From assembly GCF_003812745.1 (NCBI RefSeq), contig NZ_CP033831.1:2852001-2916000 (forward strand): a DNA stretch of 64,000 nucleotides, read 5' to 3'. Positions 26,956 to 35,694 of this stretch are shown here, one piece after another. Each line of letters begins with the position of its first letter. Position 1 is the stretch's first letter. The translations under genes were made by a program, and so were the position numbers. Source of the stretch: Serratia sp. FDAARGOS_506 (GTDB lineage: Bacteria > Pseudomonadota > Gammaproteobacteria > Enterobacterales > Enterobacteriaceae). The notes under the pieces were generated by a model. It saw only the letters and a list, made by a program, of their open reading frames with translations. It ran no database searches and was not told where the DNA came from.

Positions 26956-27585
26956 ATGATTGATGCCGCAACGCTGTTGTTGTTTTCCGGTGCCTGCGTG
27001 GCGCTGGCGCTGACTCCCGGCCCGGATATGCTGCTGATCGCTTCGCGCAGCGTCAGCCAGGGGCGGCGCGCCGGTTTTGCTTCGCTGGCGGGCATTCAGC
27101 TCGGCACGTATTGCCACGCGTTGGCGGCGGCGCTGGGGTTGTCGCAACTGTTTGTCGCCGTGCCGCTGGCCTACGACGCGGTGAGAATGCTGGGCGCCGC
27201 CTATCTGCTCTATCTGGCGTGGAAAACGCTGCGATCCGGCAGCAGTTTGCAGGCTTCCGCCGGGTTACAGGCGGTGCCGACGGCGCGCATCTTCCGCCAG
27301 GGATTGTTCACCAATATCCTCAATCCGAAAATGGCGCTGTTCGTGCTGGCACTGTTCCCGCAGTTTATCGATCCGCGTTCAGGTTCGGTGGTGGTGCAGA
27401 TGCTGGCGCTGGCGACGGTGCTGAATCTGGTGGGGTTGTTGATTAACGGCGGGGTGATCCTGGCGGTCAGCGGCATGAAAAGCCGCTTCGCCGGCCGCCG
27501 CTTCAGTGCCCGCTGGCCGAACTACCTGCTGAGCGGGGTGTTCGCCGGGCTGGCCTGCAAGCTCATTTTCGACAGCCGCCGCTAA
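26956..27585 (+). CDS. LysE/RhtB-family amino acid exporter
   Basis: 209 residues, six hydrophobic segments. The family signature near the N-terminus, ALTPGPDMLLIASRSVSQGR, and the central FRQGLFTNILNPKMALFVLALFPQF are both exact hallmarks. It should export an amino acid or derivative across the inner membrane; the substrate is unknown. It converges with the XRE/MmyB regulator with a four-base overlap at the stops. Confidence 0.9.
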   Translation: MIDAATLLLFSGACVALALTPGPDMLLIASRSVSQGRRAGFASLAGIQLGTYCHALAAALGLSQLFVAVPLAYDAVRMLGAAYLLYLAWKTLRSGSSLQASAGLQAVPTARIFRQGLFTNILNPKMALFVLALFPQFIDPRSGSVVVQMLALATVLNLVGLLINGGVILAVSGMKSRFAGRRFSARWPNYLLSGVFAGLACKLIFDSRR

Positions 27586-28421
27586 CCCTCGCGCAGCAGC
27601 GCTTCAAACGCCGCGCTGGCCGGTTCGCCCGGCAGCGCGCTGTACATCACCAGCCGCAGGTGATTCTCTTCGTCAACGATGAAAGAGGCGTGGTCAAAGG
27701 TGACCGCGCCGATTTCCGGGATGGTGAAGCTGCGTCGTCCCTGGCAGCGCCCGTGAATATCGTGTTGCCGCCAGAGCTGGCGGAACTGCGGCGACACTCG
27801 CTCCAGCGCCTGTACCCGTTGGCGCATTACCTCATCCTCCGGCGCACGGGCATAGTCGCGGCGGAAGCTGGCCAGGATCTGCGGCGCCTGCGCCCGCCAC
27901 TCCAACAGGCGTTCATTGAGCTGCGGATCGGCAAACAGCATCCACAGCATATTGCGCTCTTCCGCCGGGCGATCGGCGATGGCGAACAGCCGCTGCGCCG
28001 CCGGATTCCAGGCGATGATGTCCCAACTGAGATTCATGACGTAGGCCGGCCGCAGCGTCAGGTCGTCCAGCAGGCGCCTCACCAACGGCGAGACCTGGCA
28101 CCACTGATGGCCGACCGGCACCGGCGGCCGCTGATGCGCCAATAAAAACAGGTGGTAGCGGCCGGCGGCGTCAAGCTGCAGCACCCGCGCCAGGTTTTCC
28201 AAAAACGCCACCGATGCATTGATTTCCCTGCCTTGTTCCAGCCAGGTGTACCAGGTGAGGCCGACGCCGGCCAGCGCCGCGACCTCCTCGCGCCGTAATC
28301 CCGGCGTGCGGCGGCGGCTGCCGCTCGGTAAACCGACCGCCTCCGGCGACAGCTGTTCTCGCTTTTGACGTAGAAAATCCGCCAGTTCGTGGCGGGTACG
28401 CTCGAGGGTGCGTGGGGGCAT
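27582..28421 (-). CDS. XRE-family regulator with MmyB-like ligand-binding domain
   Basis: 279 residues from ATG 28419-28421. N-terminal helix-turn-helix with the typical RRRTPGLRREEVAALAGVGL and TWYTWLEQGREINAS; then a PAS-like MmyB domain (VMNLSWDIIAWNPAAQRLF; FDHASFIVDEENHLRLVMYS). MmyB-type proteins bind a fatty-acid-like ligand and usually control a divergent oxidoreductase or pump. Here it is divergent to an MFS exporter with a palindrome between. The longer frame from 28529 has no family match. Confidence 0.9.
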   Translation of the reverse strand: MPPRTLERTRHELADFLRQKREQLSPEAVGLPSGSRRRTPGLRREEVAALAGVGLTWYTWLEQGREINASVAFLENLARVLQLDAAGRYHLFLLAHQRPPVPVGHQWCQVSPLVRRLLDDLTLRPAYVMNLSWDIIAWNPAAQRLFAIADRPAEERNMLWMLFADPQLNERLLEWRAQAPQILASFRRDYARAPEDEVMRQRVQALERVSPQFRQLWRQHDIHGRCQGRRSFTIPEIGAVTFDHASFIVDEENHLRLVMYSALPGEPASAAFEALLREG

Positions 28422-28431
28422 GGCGACCGTC

Positions 28432-28473
28432 CTGTTGCTATAAGTAATAGTATAACTGACTATATAGTAACAG
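28432..28473. promoter_or_regulatory. Divergent operator between XRE/MmyB regulator and MFS pump
   Basis: CTGTTGCTATA (28432-28442) and TATAGTAACAG (28463-28473) are inverted repeats with one mismatch, spanning both putative promoters. An AT-rich inner core (TAGTATAACTGACTATATA) may be the -10 region. Probable site of autoregulation. Confidence 0.6.
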
Positions 28474-28520
28474 TTTAAACCCTGTTCCATACTGCAACCA
28501 TTATAATTTCTGGAGGTGGT

Positions 28521-29945
28521 ATGGAACATTCATTATCTCGTGAACGGCGAGCATTGCCTGGCCTGCCGGTACTGCTGTTGGGCGGCTTCGTCACGGTATT
28601 CGATTTGTTTGTGGTCAACGTGGCGGCGCCGGTGATCCAGCGGCAGTTCGCCGCCGATTTCGCCGGTGTCGGTTTGATCGTCGCCGGTTATGAACTGGCG
28701 TTCGGGGTGTTGTTGATCGCCGGTGGGCGCCTGGGGGATCGTTTTGGGCGGCGGCGTTTGTTCAGCCTCGGCATGCTGGGATTCACGCTGAGTTCCCTGT
28801 TGTGCGGGCTGGCGGGATCGCTCAACCTGCTGATCGCGGCGCGTATCCTACAGGGGGCGGCGGCGGCGCTGCTGTTCCCGCAAATCTATGCCTTAATGCG
28901 GGTGCTGTACGAGCCGCAACAGCGGCGGCGCGCCTTCGCCTGGCTGGGCATGACGCTGGGGCTGGCGGCGATCTTCGGCCAGATCCTCGGCGGATTCATC
29001 ATCGAGGCCAACCTGTTCGGCAGCGGCTGGCGCATGATATTTCTGATCAATCTGCCGATCGGCGCGCTGGCGCTGTGGGCGGCGCGGCGGATTCCCGAAT
29101 CGCGGGTGGCGCAGGCACAGCGGCTGGATGGCGTTGGCCTGTGGCTTGCGGCGACCGGCCTGTCGCTGTTGCTGCTGCCGCTGCTGGAGGGGCCGGCGCG
29201 CGGCTGGCCATGGTGGATAGCGCCGATGCTGGCGCTGGCGTTGTTGACGCTGTGGGGATTTTTGCGCTGGGAGCGCCGTCTGGCGCGGCGCGGCGACGAC
29301 GCGGTGCTCGATCCGGCGCTGTTCCGTCAGGCGGGCTTCGCGCCGGGCATGGCAGTCGTGCTGGCGATTTATGCCACCGCCTCCTCTTTTTTCTTGTGCT
29401 TCGCGCTGCTGCTGCAGGCGGGGGCGGGGCTCACGCCTTTTCAGGCGGGCAGCCTGTTCGCCCCGGCCAGCGCGGCCTTTATGCTGGCGTCGATGCTGGC
29501 GCCCCGGCTGACGCGGCACTGGGGCAACCGTGCGCTGAGCGCAGGGGTGGCGATTTACGCTACCGGGTTGGCGCTGCTGATGGCGCAGGCGCTGTGGGGC
29601 GCAGTGCTGGCGCATCCGCTGCGGTTGCTGCCGGGGTTGGTGGTGCTGGGGTTCGGTCAGGCGCTGAGCATGACGCCGCTGCTGAATCTGGTGCTCGGTT
29701 TGGCGCAGGAGCGGCAGGCAGGCATGGCGGCGGGGTTAGTTGCCACCGTGCAGCAGGTGGGGGGCGCGTTGGGCATCGTGGTCAGCGGCGTCGGTTTCGT
29801 GCCGCTGCTGGCGAACGGCGGCGCGGCGGAACGCTATGCGCAAGCCTTTGCCGGCGCGATGCTCTGTAATTTGGTGGCGATGGGCATTGCCCTGATCTTG
29901 TTAAACCGGATCAATCGAAATAGTCAGAAAGCGGATCTTAAGTAG
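28521..29945 (+). CDS. MFS transporter, DHA2-type
   Basis: 474 residues, about 14 helices. Motif A GGRLGDRFGRRRLFSLGM, motif C-like ARILQGAAAALLFPQIYALM and the ILGGFIIEANLFGSGWRMIF region after helix 5 are typical of QacA/EmrB-type drug efflux pumps. Ribosome site TGGAGGTGGT. Probably expelled compound equals the ligand of the divergent XRE/MmyB regulator. Confidence 0.9.
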   Translation: MEHSLSRERRALPGLPVLLLGGFVTVFDLFVVNVAAPVIQRQFAADFAGVGLIVAGYELAFGVLLIAGGRLGDRFGRRRLFSLGMLGFTLSSLLCGLAGSLNLLIAARILQGAAAALLFPQIYALMRVLYEPQQRRRAFAWLGMTLGLAAIFGQILGGFIIEANLFGSGWRMIFLINLPIGALALWAARRIPESRVAQAQRLDGVGLWLAATGLSLLLLPLLEGPARGWPWWIAPMLALALLTLWGFLRWERRLARRGDDAVLDPALFRQAGFAPGMAVVLAIYATASSFFLCFALLLQAGAGLTPFQAGSLFAPASAAFMLASMLAPRLTRHWGNRALSAGVAIYATGLALLMAQALWGAVLAHPLRLLPGLVVLGFGQALSMTPLLNLVLGLAQERQAGMAAGLVATVQQVGGALGIVVSGVGFVPLLANGGAAERYAQAFAGAMLCNLVAMGIALILLNRINRNSQKADLK

Positions 29946-30001
29946 GCCGCCGGCGGATGCTTTACTGTCGTCATCATGAGAGAGCGTAAGGAGCCACACT
30001 G

Positions 30002-30631
30002 ATGTTTCAACCTGCCGCATTTCGCGAAGACGATCTGGACGCCCAGCTGGCGCTGGTGCGTGCCCACCCGCTGGGGCTGCTGGTCAGCCACGGCGAGCAG
30101 GGATTGACGGCCGATCCGCTGCCGTTTCTGGCCGATGTCGAACAGGGGCAGCTGCGGCTGCGGGCGCATCTGTCGCGCGCCAACGAGCACTGGCGCAGGC
30201 TGCAGCACGCAACGGAATGCCTGGTGATTTTTCAGGGCTTGGAAGGTTATGTGTCGCCCGGCTGGTACCCGAGCAAGCGCCAGACCGGCAAGGTGGTGCC
30301 GACCTGGAATTACAGCGTGGTACAGCTGTATGGCGTGCCGACGGTGATGGACGACCCGGTCTGGCTGCGGCGCCAGCTGATCGATCTGACCGCGCAGCAG
30401 GAAGGGCGCCGCCCGGCGCCCTGGCGGCTCGACGACGCGCCGGCCAATTACATCGCCGCGCAGCTAAAAGGCATTGTCGGTATCGAGATCGCTGTCACCC
30501 GGCGCGAAGGCAAATGGAAGATGAGCCAAAACCGCAACGCCGACGATGCCGACGGGGTGATCGCCGGGTTGCGCGAGGGCGATGACGCGCAGCGGCGGCT
30601 GGCGGCGGAGGTTGAGCGGCGGCGCGGATAG
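30002..30631 (+). CDS. FMN-binding PaiB-like protein
   Basis: 209 residues, split-barrel flavin-binding fold. PaiB/YfhB-type landmarks: MFQPAAFREDDLDAQLALVR, VIFQGLEGYVSPGWYPSKRQ and TWNYSVVQLYG. B. subtilis PaiB was described as a negative regulator, but the fold suggests a flavin oxidoreductase or binder. Here it stands alone before ybiB. Function in Gram-negatives is unproven. Confidence 0.85.
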   Translation: MFQPAAFREDDLDAQLALVRAHPLGLLVSHGEQGLTADPLPFLADVEQGQLRLRAHLSRANEHWRRLQHATECLVIFQGLEGYVSPGWYPSKRQTGKVVPTWNYSVVQLYGVPTVMDDPVWLRRQLIDLTAQQEGRRPAPWRLDDAPANYIAAQLKGIVGIEIAVTRREGKWKMSQNRNADDADGVIAGLREGDDAQRRLAAEVERRRG

Positions 30632-30669
30632 GGTATGCTAACCGAAGAGTGAGCTGAGGGAACCTTCGG

Positions 30670-31629
30670 ATGGATTACACCAAAATTATCAAAGAAATAG
30701 GCCGCGGCAAAAACCATGCGCGCGACCTGGACCGGCAGACCGCTTTTCAGCTGTATCAGGCGATGCTGGCCGGGGAGGTCCCCGAACTGGAGCTGGGCGG
30801 CATTCTGATCGCGCTGCGCATCAAGGGGGAAGCCGAAGAGGAAATGCTGGGCTTCTACCAGGCGATGCAGCAGCAGGTCTTGTCGTTGCAGGCGCCGCAG
30901 GGGCGGCCATTACCGGTGGTGCTGCCGAGTTACAACGGCGCGCGCAAGCAGGCCAATCTGACGCCGCTGCTGGCGCTGCTGCTCGCGAAAGTGGGCCTGC
31001 CGGTGGTGGTGCACGGCGTGCTGGACGATAGCACCCGCGTGACCAGCGCCGAGATTTTCCGCGCCATGGGGCTGCCGTGGTCGGAACAGGCCGTTCACGC
31101 CCAGCAGCGTCTCGATAACGGCGAGGCGGTATTCATGCCGGTTTCCGCGCTGTCGGCGCCGCTGGCGCGGCAGCTCGGGTTGCGTTGGCGCATGGGGGTG
31201 CGCAACAGCGCCCATACGCTGGCCAAGCTGGCGACGCCGTTCGGCGAACAGGATGCGCTGCGCCTCGCCAGCGTCTCACACCCGGAGTATGTCGGCCGGG
31301 TGGCGTCGTTTTTCCGCCAGATCGGCGCCCGCGGGCTGTTGATGCACGGCACGGAAGGCGAAGCCTACGCCAACCCGCTGCGCTGCCCGCAGATTCACCA
31401 TATCGTCGGCGGCGAACAGCGCATATTGCTGGAGCGCACCTTGCAGGATGAAACGCCGATGTTGCCGGCGGCGAAAGACGCGGAAACCACCGCACGCTGG
31501 ATCGAGCGCTGCCTGGCGGGTGAGGTGGCGATCCCGCAGGCCATTCAGCGGCAGATCGCCTGTTGCCTGGTGGCCGCCGGCGAGAGCGAGACGCTGGAGC
31601 AGGGGCTGAAACGCCTGCATCAGGCCTAA
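30670..31629 (+). CDS. ybiB: YbiB, DNA-binding protein with a phosphoribosyltransferase-like fold
   Basis: 319 residues, nearly identical in length to E. coli YbiB (320). MDYTKIIKEIGRGKNHARDL, VVLPSYNGARKQANLTPLLA, MRWRMGVRNSAHTLAKL-type sequence and LLMHGTEGEAYANPLRCPQ identify it. It has the TrpD fold, but E. coli YbiB binds nucleic acid nonspecifically; the gene was tied to the SOS gene dinG in E. coli, where it follows directly. Here dinG is far upstream, so any co-transcription is lost. Confidence 0.93.
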   Translation: MDYTKIIKEIGRGKNHARDLDRQTAFQLYQAMLAGEVPELELGGILIALRIKGEAEEEMLGFYQAMQQQVLSLQAPQGRPLPVVLPSYNGARKQANLTPLLALLLAKVGLPVVVHGVLDDSTRVTSAEIFRAMGLPWSEQAVHAQQRLDNGEAVFMPVSALSAPLARQLGLRWRMGVRNSAHTLAKLATPFGEQDALRLASVSHPEYVGRVASFFRQIGARGLLMHGTEGEAYANPLRCPQIHHIVGGEQRILLERTLQDETPMLPAAKDAETTARWIERCLAGEVAIPQAIQRQIACCLVAAGESETLEQGLKRLHQA

Positions 31630-31675
31630 GCGCGACTATACTGGGATATTTCCTCATCGGCTGAGAAGGACGGTT

Positions 31676-33532
31676 ATGCAACAGGCTCTCGATTACTTCA
31701 ATCAATTGAACCAGGATTACCTCGACGTACACCGCGCCAAAGAAGAGCTGTTCTGGCAAAACTACATGGGCACCGGCGGTGACGACGTGTCGGCGCGCTT
31801 TTCCGCCGCGGAAAGCGCCTATAAGCGCTTTATCGCCGAACCGCGCCGGCTGGCGGAGATCCGCAATCTACTGGCCGGATTGGCAGCGCAGCCGCAGGAG
31901 GATCAGCGCGATGCGCTGATCCATGGCCTGCAAGGTTGGCTGCGTTTCTTCGACTGTAATGCCATTGAAGATCCGCAGGCGCAGGCGCTGTTGGATCAGA
32001 TCATCCACGCCGAATCCGATCTCTACTCGCGCCGCAAGGGCTATCAGGTCACGCACCTGAACGCCGACGGCCGGCGGGTGGCGGCCTCGCTCGGCGAGCT
32101 GCTGACCAATCAGGCGACCAATCCGAATGAAGACTACCGCCACAGTTCGCAGCAGGCGCTGCGCGATCTGGAACAATGGCTCCTGCATAACGGTCTGCCT
32201 GAGCTGATTGGCTTGCGCAACCGCTTTGCGCGCCAGATGGGCTATCGCAACTATTTCGACTACAAGGTGAACAAGACCGAGCGCATGACGCCGGAGCAGC
32301 TGTTCGTCATTCTGGATCGCTTCGAGCGGGAAACCCGCGAGGCCAACGCGCGCAGTCTGCAGCAGCTGGCGGCCGACAAGGGCAGCCAGGCGCTGGAGCC
32401 GTGGAACGTGCGCTTCGCCAGCGCCGGTGACGTTACCCGCCAACTGGATCCTTACTTCCCGTTTTCTCGTTCGCTGGAGCATTGGGTTGACAGCTTCAAA
32501 CGCCTGCACATCGGTTTTGGCGGCGCCGAGATGAACCTCGATCTGCTGGTGCGCAAAGGCAAGTATGAGAACGGTTTTATGCACGGCCCGGTGCCGCCGT
32601 TTGTGCGTCAGGGAGAATGGGTGCCGGCGCGCATCAACTTCACCAGCCTGGCGCAGCCGGGGCAGGTGGGCAGCGGCGCTTACGGGCTTAATACCCTGTT
32701 TCACGAGGGCGGCCACGCGGCGCATTTCGCCAACATTCGCCAGAATGCGCCGTGCTTCTCGCAGGAGTTCCCACCGACCTCGATGGCCTATGCCGAAACC
32801 CAGTCAATGTTCTGCGACAGCCTGCTGGACGACGCCGACTGGCTGAAACGCTATGCGAAAAACGCCGCCGGCGAAGCGGTGCCCGACGCGCTGATTAAAG
32901 CCGGCATCGCGGCGCGCCAGCCGATGCGCGCGTTCAACGAACGCCATATTCTGCTGGTGCCGTACTTCGAGTGGGCGCTGTATCAGTGGGATGACGAGCA
33001 GCGCACGCCGGAAGCCATCACCGCGCTGGCGCGCGAGGTTGAGCAAAAGATCCTCGGCATCAGCGGCAGCCCGCGCCCGACGCTGGCGATCCCGCATCTG
33101 CTGTCGCTGGAGTCCGCCTGCTCTTACCAGGGCTATCTGCTGGCGATGATGGCGGTGGAGCAAACCCGCCAGTTCTTCCTGCAGCGCGACGGTTACCTGA
33201 CGGATAACCCGGCCATCGGCCCGGATCTGGCGCGGCATTACTGGCTGCCGGGCAACAGCGTCAGCCATGACGACACGCTGCGCAGCCTGACCGGTGAAGG
33301 GTTCAACCCGGACTATCTGGCGCAGGCCTGTAACCAGACGGTGGCGCAGGCGTGGCGCGAGGCGCAGCAGACGATGGCCGCCGCCGCCACGCGCCCGCAG
33401 CCGCCGGCGGATTTCGATTTGGAGGCGCGCATTCGGGTGGTGGATGGCGAGACGGTATTGGCGGACAACGCCGACGGTGACGAACGGATGTGCCGCGACT
33501 TCGCTGCGGCGATAGAGGCACGCTTGGTTTAA
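31676..33532 (+). CDS. M3-family metallopeptidase
   Basis: 618 residues. Zinc motif HEGGH at 343-347 (variant of HExxH) and the downstream second-zinc Glu in the FPPTSMAYAETQSMFCDSLL stretch. The M3 family (thimet oligopeptidase, PepF) cuts short peptides in the cytoplasm; no signal peptide is present. A stand-alone M3 of this length is closer to M3A/PepF-like cytosolic members than to Dcp or OpdA. Ribosome site GAGAAGGACG. A strong terminator follows at once. Confidence 0.85.
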   Translation: MQQALDYFNQLNQDYLDVHRAKEELFWQNYMGTGGDDVSARFSAAESAYKRFIAEPRRLAEIRNLLAGLAAQPQEDQRDALIHGLQGWLRFFDCNAIEDPQAQALLDQIIHAESDLYSRRKGYQVTHLNADGRRVAASLGELLTNQATNPNEDYRHSSQQALRDLEQWLLHNGLPELIGLRNRFARQMGYRNYFDYKVNKTERMTPEQLFVILDRFERETREANARSLQQLAADKGSQALEPWNVRFASAGDVTRQLDPYFPFSRSLEHWVDSFKRLHIGFGGAEMNLDLLVRKGKYENGFMHGPVPPFVRQGEWVPARINFTSLAQPGQVGSGAYGLNTLFHEGGHAAHFANIRQNAPCFSQEFPPTSMAYAETQSMFCDSLLDDADWLKRYAKNAAGEAVPDALIKAGIAARQPMRAFNERHILLVPYFEWALYQWDDEQRTPEAITALAREVEQKILGISGSPRPTLAIPHLLSLESACSYQGYLLAMMAVEQTRQFFLQRDGYLTDNPAIGPDLARHYWLPGNSVSHDDTLRSLTGEGFNPDYLAQACNQTVAQAWREAQQTMAAAATRPQPPADFDLEARIRVVDGETVLADNADGDERMCRDFAAAIEARLV

Positions 33533-33540
33533 GGCTGACA

Positions 33541-33570
33541 ATAAAATCCACGCGGCTGCGTGGATTTTAT
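33541..33570. terminator. Bidirectional rho-independent terminator
   Basis: A perfect 13-bp stem, ATAAAATCCACGC with GCGTGGATTTTAT, loop GGCT. T-rich on both strands, it can stop the M3 peptidase transcript and the convergent carbonic anhydrase transcript. Confidence 0.88.
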
Positions 33571-33595
33571 TTAATGATTAAAACCGGGCGTTGTT

Positions 33596-34231
33596 TTATT
33601 CGAAATAGACGTCGGGATTATCGGCCAGGGAGACGAAGCTCTTAGTGTTTCTATCCAGCGTACGAATTTCGCCGCTTTCGATGTCGTACACCCAGCCGTG
33701 CAGGCGCAGCCCGCTGTTGCGCAGACCGACCGCGACAGAAGGGTGGGTTTTGATATTATTTAGCTGGGCGATAACGTTCTCTTCAACCATAGCGTTAACT
33801 TTGTCTGTTTCGCTATTCCAGGTTTTTTTCTCAACCACCGCTTTTGCCGCATCTGCGTAGTGCAGCCAGTGTGCAACGGCAGGCATGGGATCGAGGCACT
33901 GGCAGGACGCGATAGCCTTCATGGCGCCGCAGTTCGAGTGGCCGCAGATCACGATATCAGTCACACCCAGCGCCACCACTGCGTATTCGATCGTCGCAGA
34001 AACCCCACCCGGCTCCGGGCCAAAGGAAGGGACGATGTTACCGGCGTTACGGATAACGAACAGTTGCCCAGGTTCTTGCTGTGTCACCAGTTCGGGCACC
34101 AGACGGCTGTCAGAACAGGAGATAAACAGCGCTTTAGGATTTTGGCTGGAGGCCAGGCTGCGGAAGAGTTCCTTCCGCTGAGGGAAAATCTCTTTCTGGA
34201 AACTGAGGAAACCTTCAATGATATGTTGCAT
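33596..34231 (-). CDS. Beta-class carbonic anhydrase, CynT-like
   Basis: 211 residues. Zinc ligands Cys39 (SCSDSR, with catalytic Asp41), His98 and Cys101 (CGHSNCG). [20 protein letters not shown] and [12 protein letters not shown] match the CynT branch better than Can. It interconverts CO2 and bicarbonate, which CynT does next to cyanase; no cyanase lies here. It is a monocistronic gene. A Fur-like palindrome sits 33 bases upstream. Confidence 0.93.
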   Translation of the reverse strand: MQHIIEGFLSFQKEIFPQRKELFRSLASSQNPKALFISCSDSRLVPELVTQQEPGQLFVIRNAGNIVPSFGPEPGGVSATIEYAVVALGVTDIVICGHSNCGAMKAIASCQCLDPMPAVAHWLHYADAAKAVVEKKTWNSETDKVNAMVEENVIAQLNNIKTHPSVAVGLRNSGLRLHGWVYDIESGEIRTLDRNTKSFVSLADNPDVYFE

Positions 34232-34263
34232 ACAACGCTCTCTGCATCTGTAGTCTGCGTAAC

Positions 34264-34274
34264 ATGATAATCAT
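34264..34274 (-). promoter_or_regulatory. Possible Fur-like core upstream of the carbonic anhydrase
   Basis: ATGATAATCAT is an 11-bp perfect palindrome equal to the centre of the Fur consensus, but the flanks match poorly (about 14 of 19 overall). Regulatory role is speculative. Confidence 0.3.
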
Positions 34275-34464
34275 CCTCTCCCGTTAGTCCAGCAATGGGG
34301 TAGTAAAAAGATGTGTGCTCATGTCTCCCTGCAAACCCCATTGAATACAGGGTTTCTGCCTGTTTTCGGCAGCATTGCCCGGTTCGTTTACGCGTGGAGG
34401 GGGGGCAAAGCGGACGGCAGGAAACTCGCTGTCGTACCCATTCAGCGCTAATGCGCTTGAACAT

Positions 34465-34502
34465 AAAAAAAGCCCGTCGGGGTGATATCCGGCGGGCTTT
34501 TT
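34465..34502. terminator. Rho-independent terminator after the YbiJ-like gene
   Basis: AAAGCCCGTCGG (34469-34480) pairs with CCGGCGGGCTTT (34489-34500), one wobble pair, flanked by A and T tracts, so it works on both strands. On the reverse strand it follows the YbiJ-like stop at 34520. The stretch 34275-34464 shows no gene. Confidence 0.8.
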
Positions 34503-34519
34503 GACGTCTGGGGAGATGA

Positions 34520-34780
34520 TTATTTGTAGATAACCGCGGTCGCGTGCATCAGGTTGTTACCGCTGGTGGAGGTGATGGTGAAAGCCTTGGCGCCTGCCGC
34601 ATCGGCTTTGGCGGCCAACTGAGACTTCAGGCTGCTCAGGTCGGTCGCGCCGCTGGCGACGATTACGCCGGCTTTCTCGAATTGGGCGGCATCCTGGGCG
34701 CTGACGTGTTCAGCGGCGAAAGTGGTGAAAGAAACGGTGGCCAGGGCGATAGCAGCAGCAAAAGTTTTGATGGTTTTCAT
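34520..34780 (-). CDS. DUF1471/YhcN-family stress protein (YbiJ-like)
   Basis: 86 residues from the ATG at 34778-34780 (AGGAATGACGAAC ahead gives correct spacing; ATGs at 34789 and 34798 lie too close to it). Signal peptide MKTIKTFAAAIALATVSFTT with cleavage after FAA. The mature part has the family segment AGVIVASGATDLSSLKSQLA and the end AFTITSTSGNNLMHATAVIYK. DUF1471 proteins (BhsA, McbA, YhcN) are small periplasmic proteins induced by acid, copper or peroxide and tied to biofilm. YbiJ is the family member at this place in E. coli. Confidence 0.88.
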   Translation of the reverse strand: MKTIKTFAAAIALATVSFTTFAAEHVSAQDAAQFEKAGVIVASGATDLSSLKSQLAAKADAAGAKAFTITSTSGNNLMHATAVIYK

Positions 34781-34946
34781 GTTCGTCATTCCTGTCAAAT
34801 TGAATTAGGGAGAAAGGATGTTGCCTTTCGATGGGAGGATTATTGCGCAGTGACAGGCGGGATGAAATCGGAGAGTGTTGATAGTTTTATTCAGATTTTT
34901 TGATTATTAACTCCCCCGTTCATCTTCAGCATAAACGGGGGGACGA

Positions 34947-35576
34947 TCAGCGCGTCGGGCGCGTCAGATCGAAACGCTGCTGTTCGGAAATGCCGTAGTA
35001 GGCGGTTGGGCCGCCAGCGCGCAGGATAGGTTCGGCAGCGGCGGTTTGGTAGACGCCGTGTTCGTCCAGCAGCGCCGGATCGAGGTGAACCGCCACCACT
35101 TCGCCCAATACCAGCCAGGTTTCCACCTGTTCACCGGCGGCGGTTTGCAGCTGAATGCACTGGGTCAGCCGGCATTCGAAGTTTACCGGGCTTTCGGCCA
35201 CGCGCTCGGCGTTGACCCGGCGTCCGGGCAGCGGCGTGACGCCGGCGAAGGCGAACTCGTCCTCGCCGCGCGGCAGGTTGATGGCGCTGTTGTTCATCGC
35301 TTCCGCCAGCGGACGCGTTGCCAGATTCCAGACGAACTCGCCGGTTTCCACGATATTCGCCACGCTGTCTTTCCAGCCGGTACTGGCGAAACCGATGATC
35401 GGCGGGCGATAGTTGAAGCAGTTGAAAAAGCTGTAGGGCGCCAGATTGCGCAAGCCGGCGGCGCTGCGGGAAGATATCCAGCCGATGGGGCGCGGGCCGA
35501 CGATGGCATTCAGCGGATCGTGCGGCAGGCCGTGGCCGGCGGCGGGTTCATAATAGTAGCGAGATTCACGGCTCAT
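34947..35576 (-). CDS. Flavin reductase family protein
   Basis: 209 residues from ATG 35574-35576. FMN-binding split barrel: [17 protein letters not shown] and [20 protein letters not shown] bind flavin, and [10 protein letters not shown] ends the fold. Members reduce flavin with NAD(P)H or act as FMN oxidoreductases. The start codon overlaps the upstream region of rlmF, which is divergent. An extra 11-residue upstream extension is possible but is not conserved. Confidence 0.88.
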   Translation of the reverse strand: MSRESRYYYEPAAGHGLPHDPLNAIVGPRPIGWISSRSAAGLRNLAPYSFFNCFNYRPPIIGFASTGWKDSVANIVETGEFVWNLATRPLAEAMNNSAINLPRGEDEFAFAGVTPLPGRRVNAERVAESPVNFECRLTQCIQLQTAAGEQVETWLVLGEVVAVHLDPALLDEHGVYQTAAAEPILRAGGPTAYYGISEQQRFDLTRPTR

Positions 35577-35694
35577 GGGGGACCCTGTGGCAATCGAGGA
35601 AGTTTTCATTGTGCCGGGTTTCCCGCCGCTGCGCCATCGCGGGCGGGATGTGTTATCTTACGCGCCGGAAATACCTTCAAGAGAGCCCGTCACG

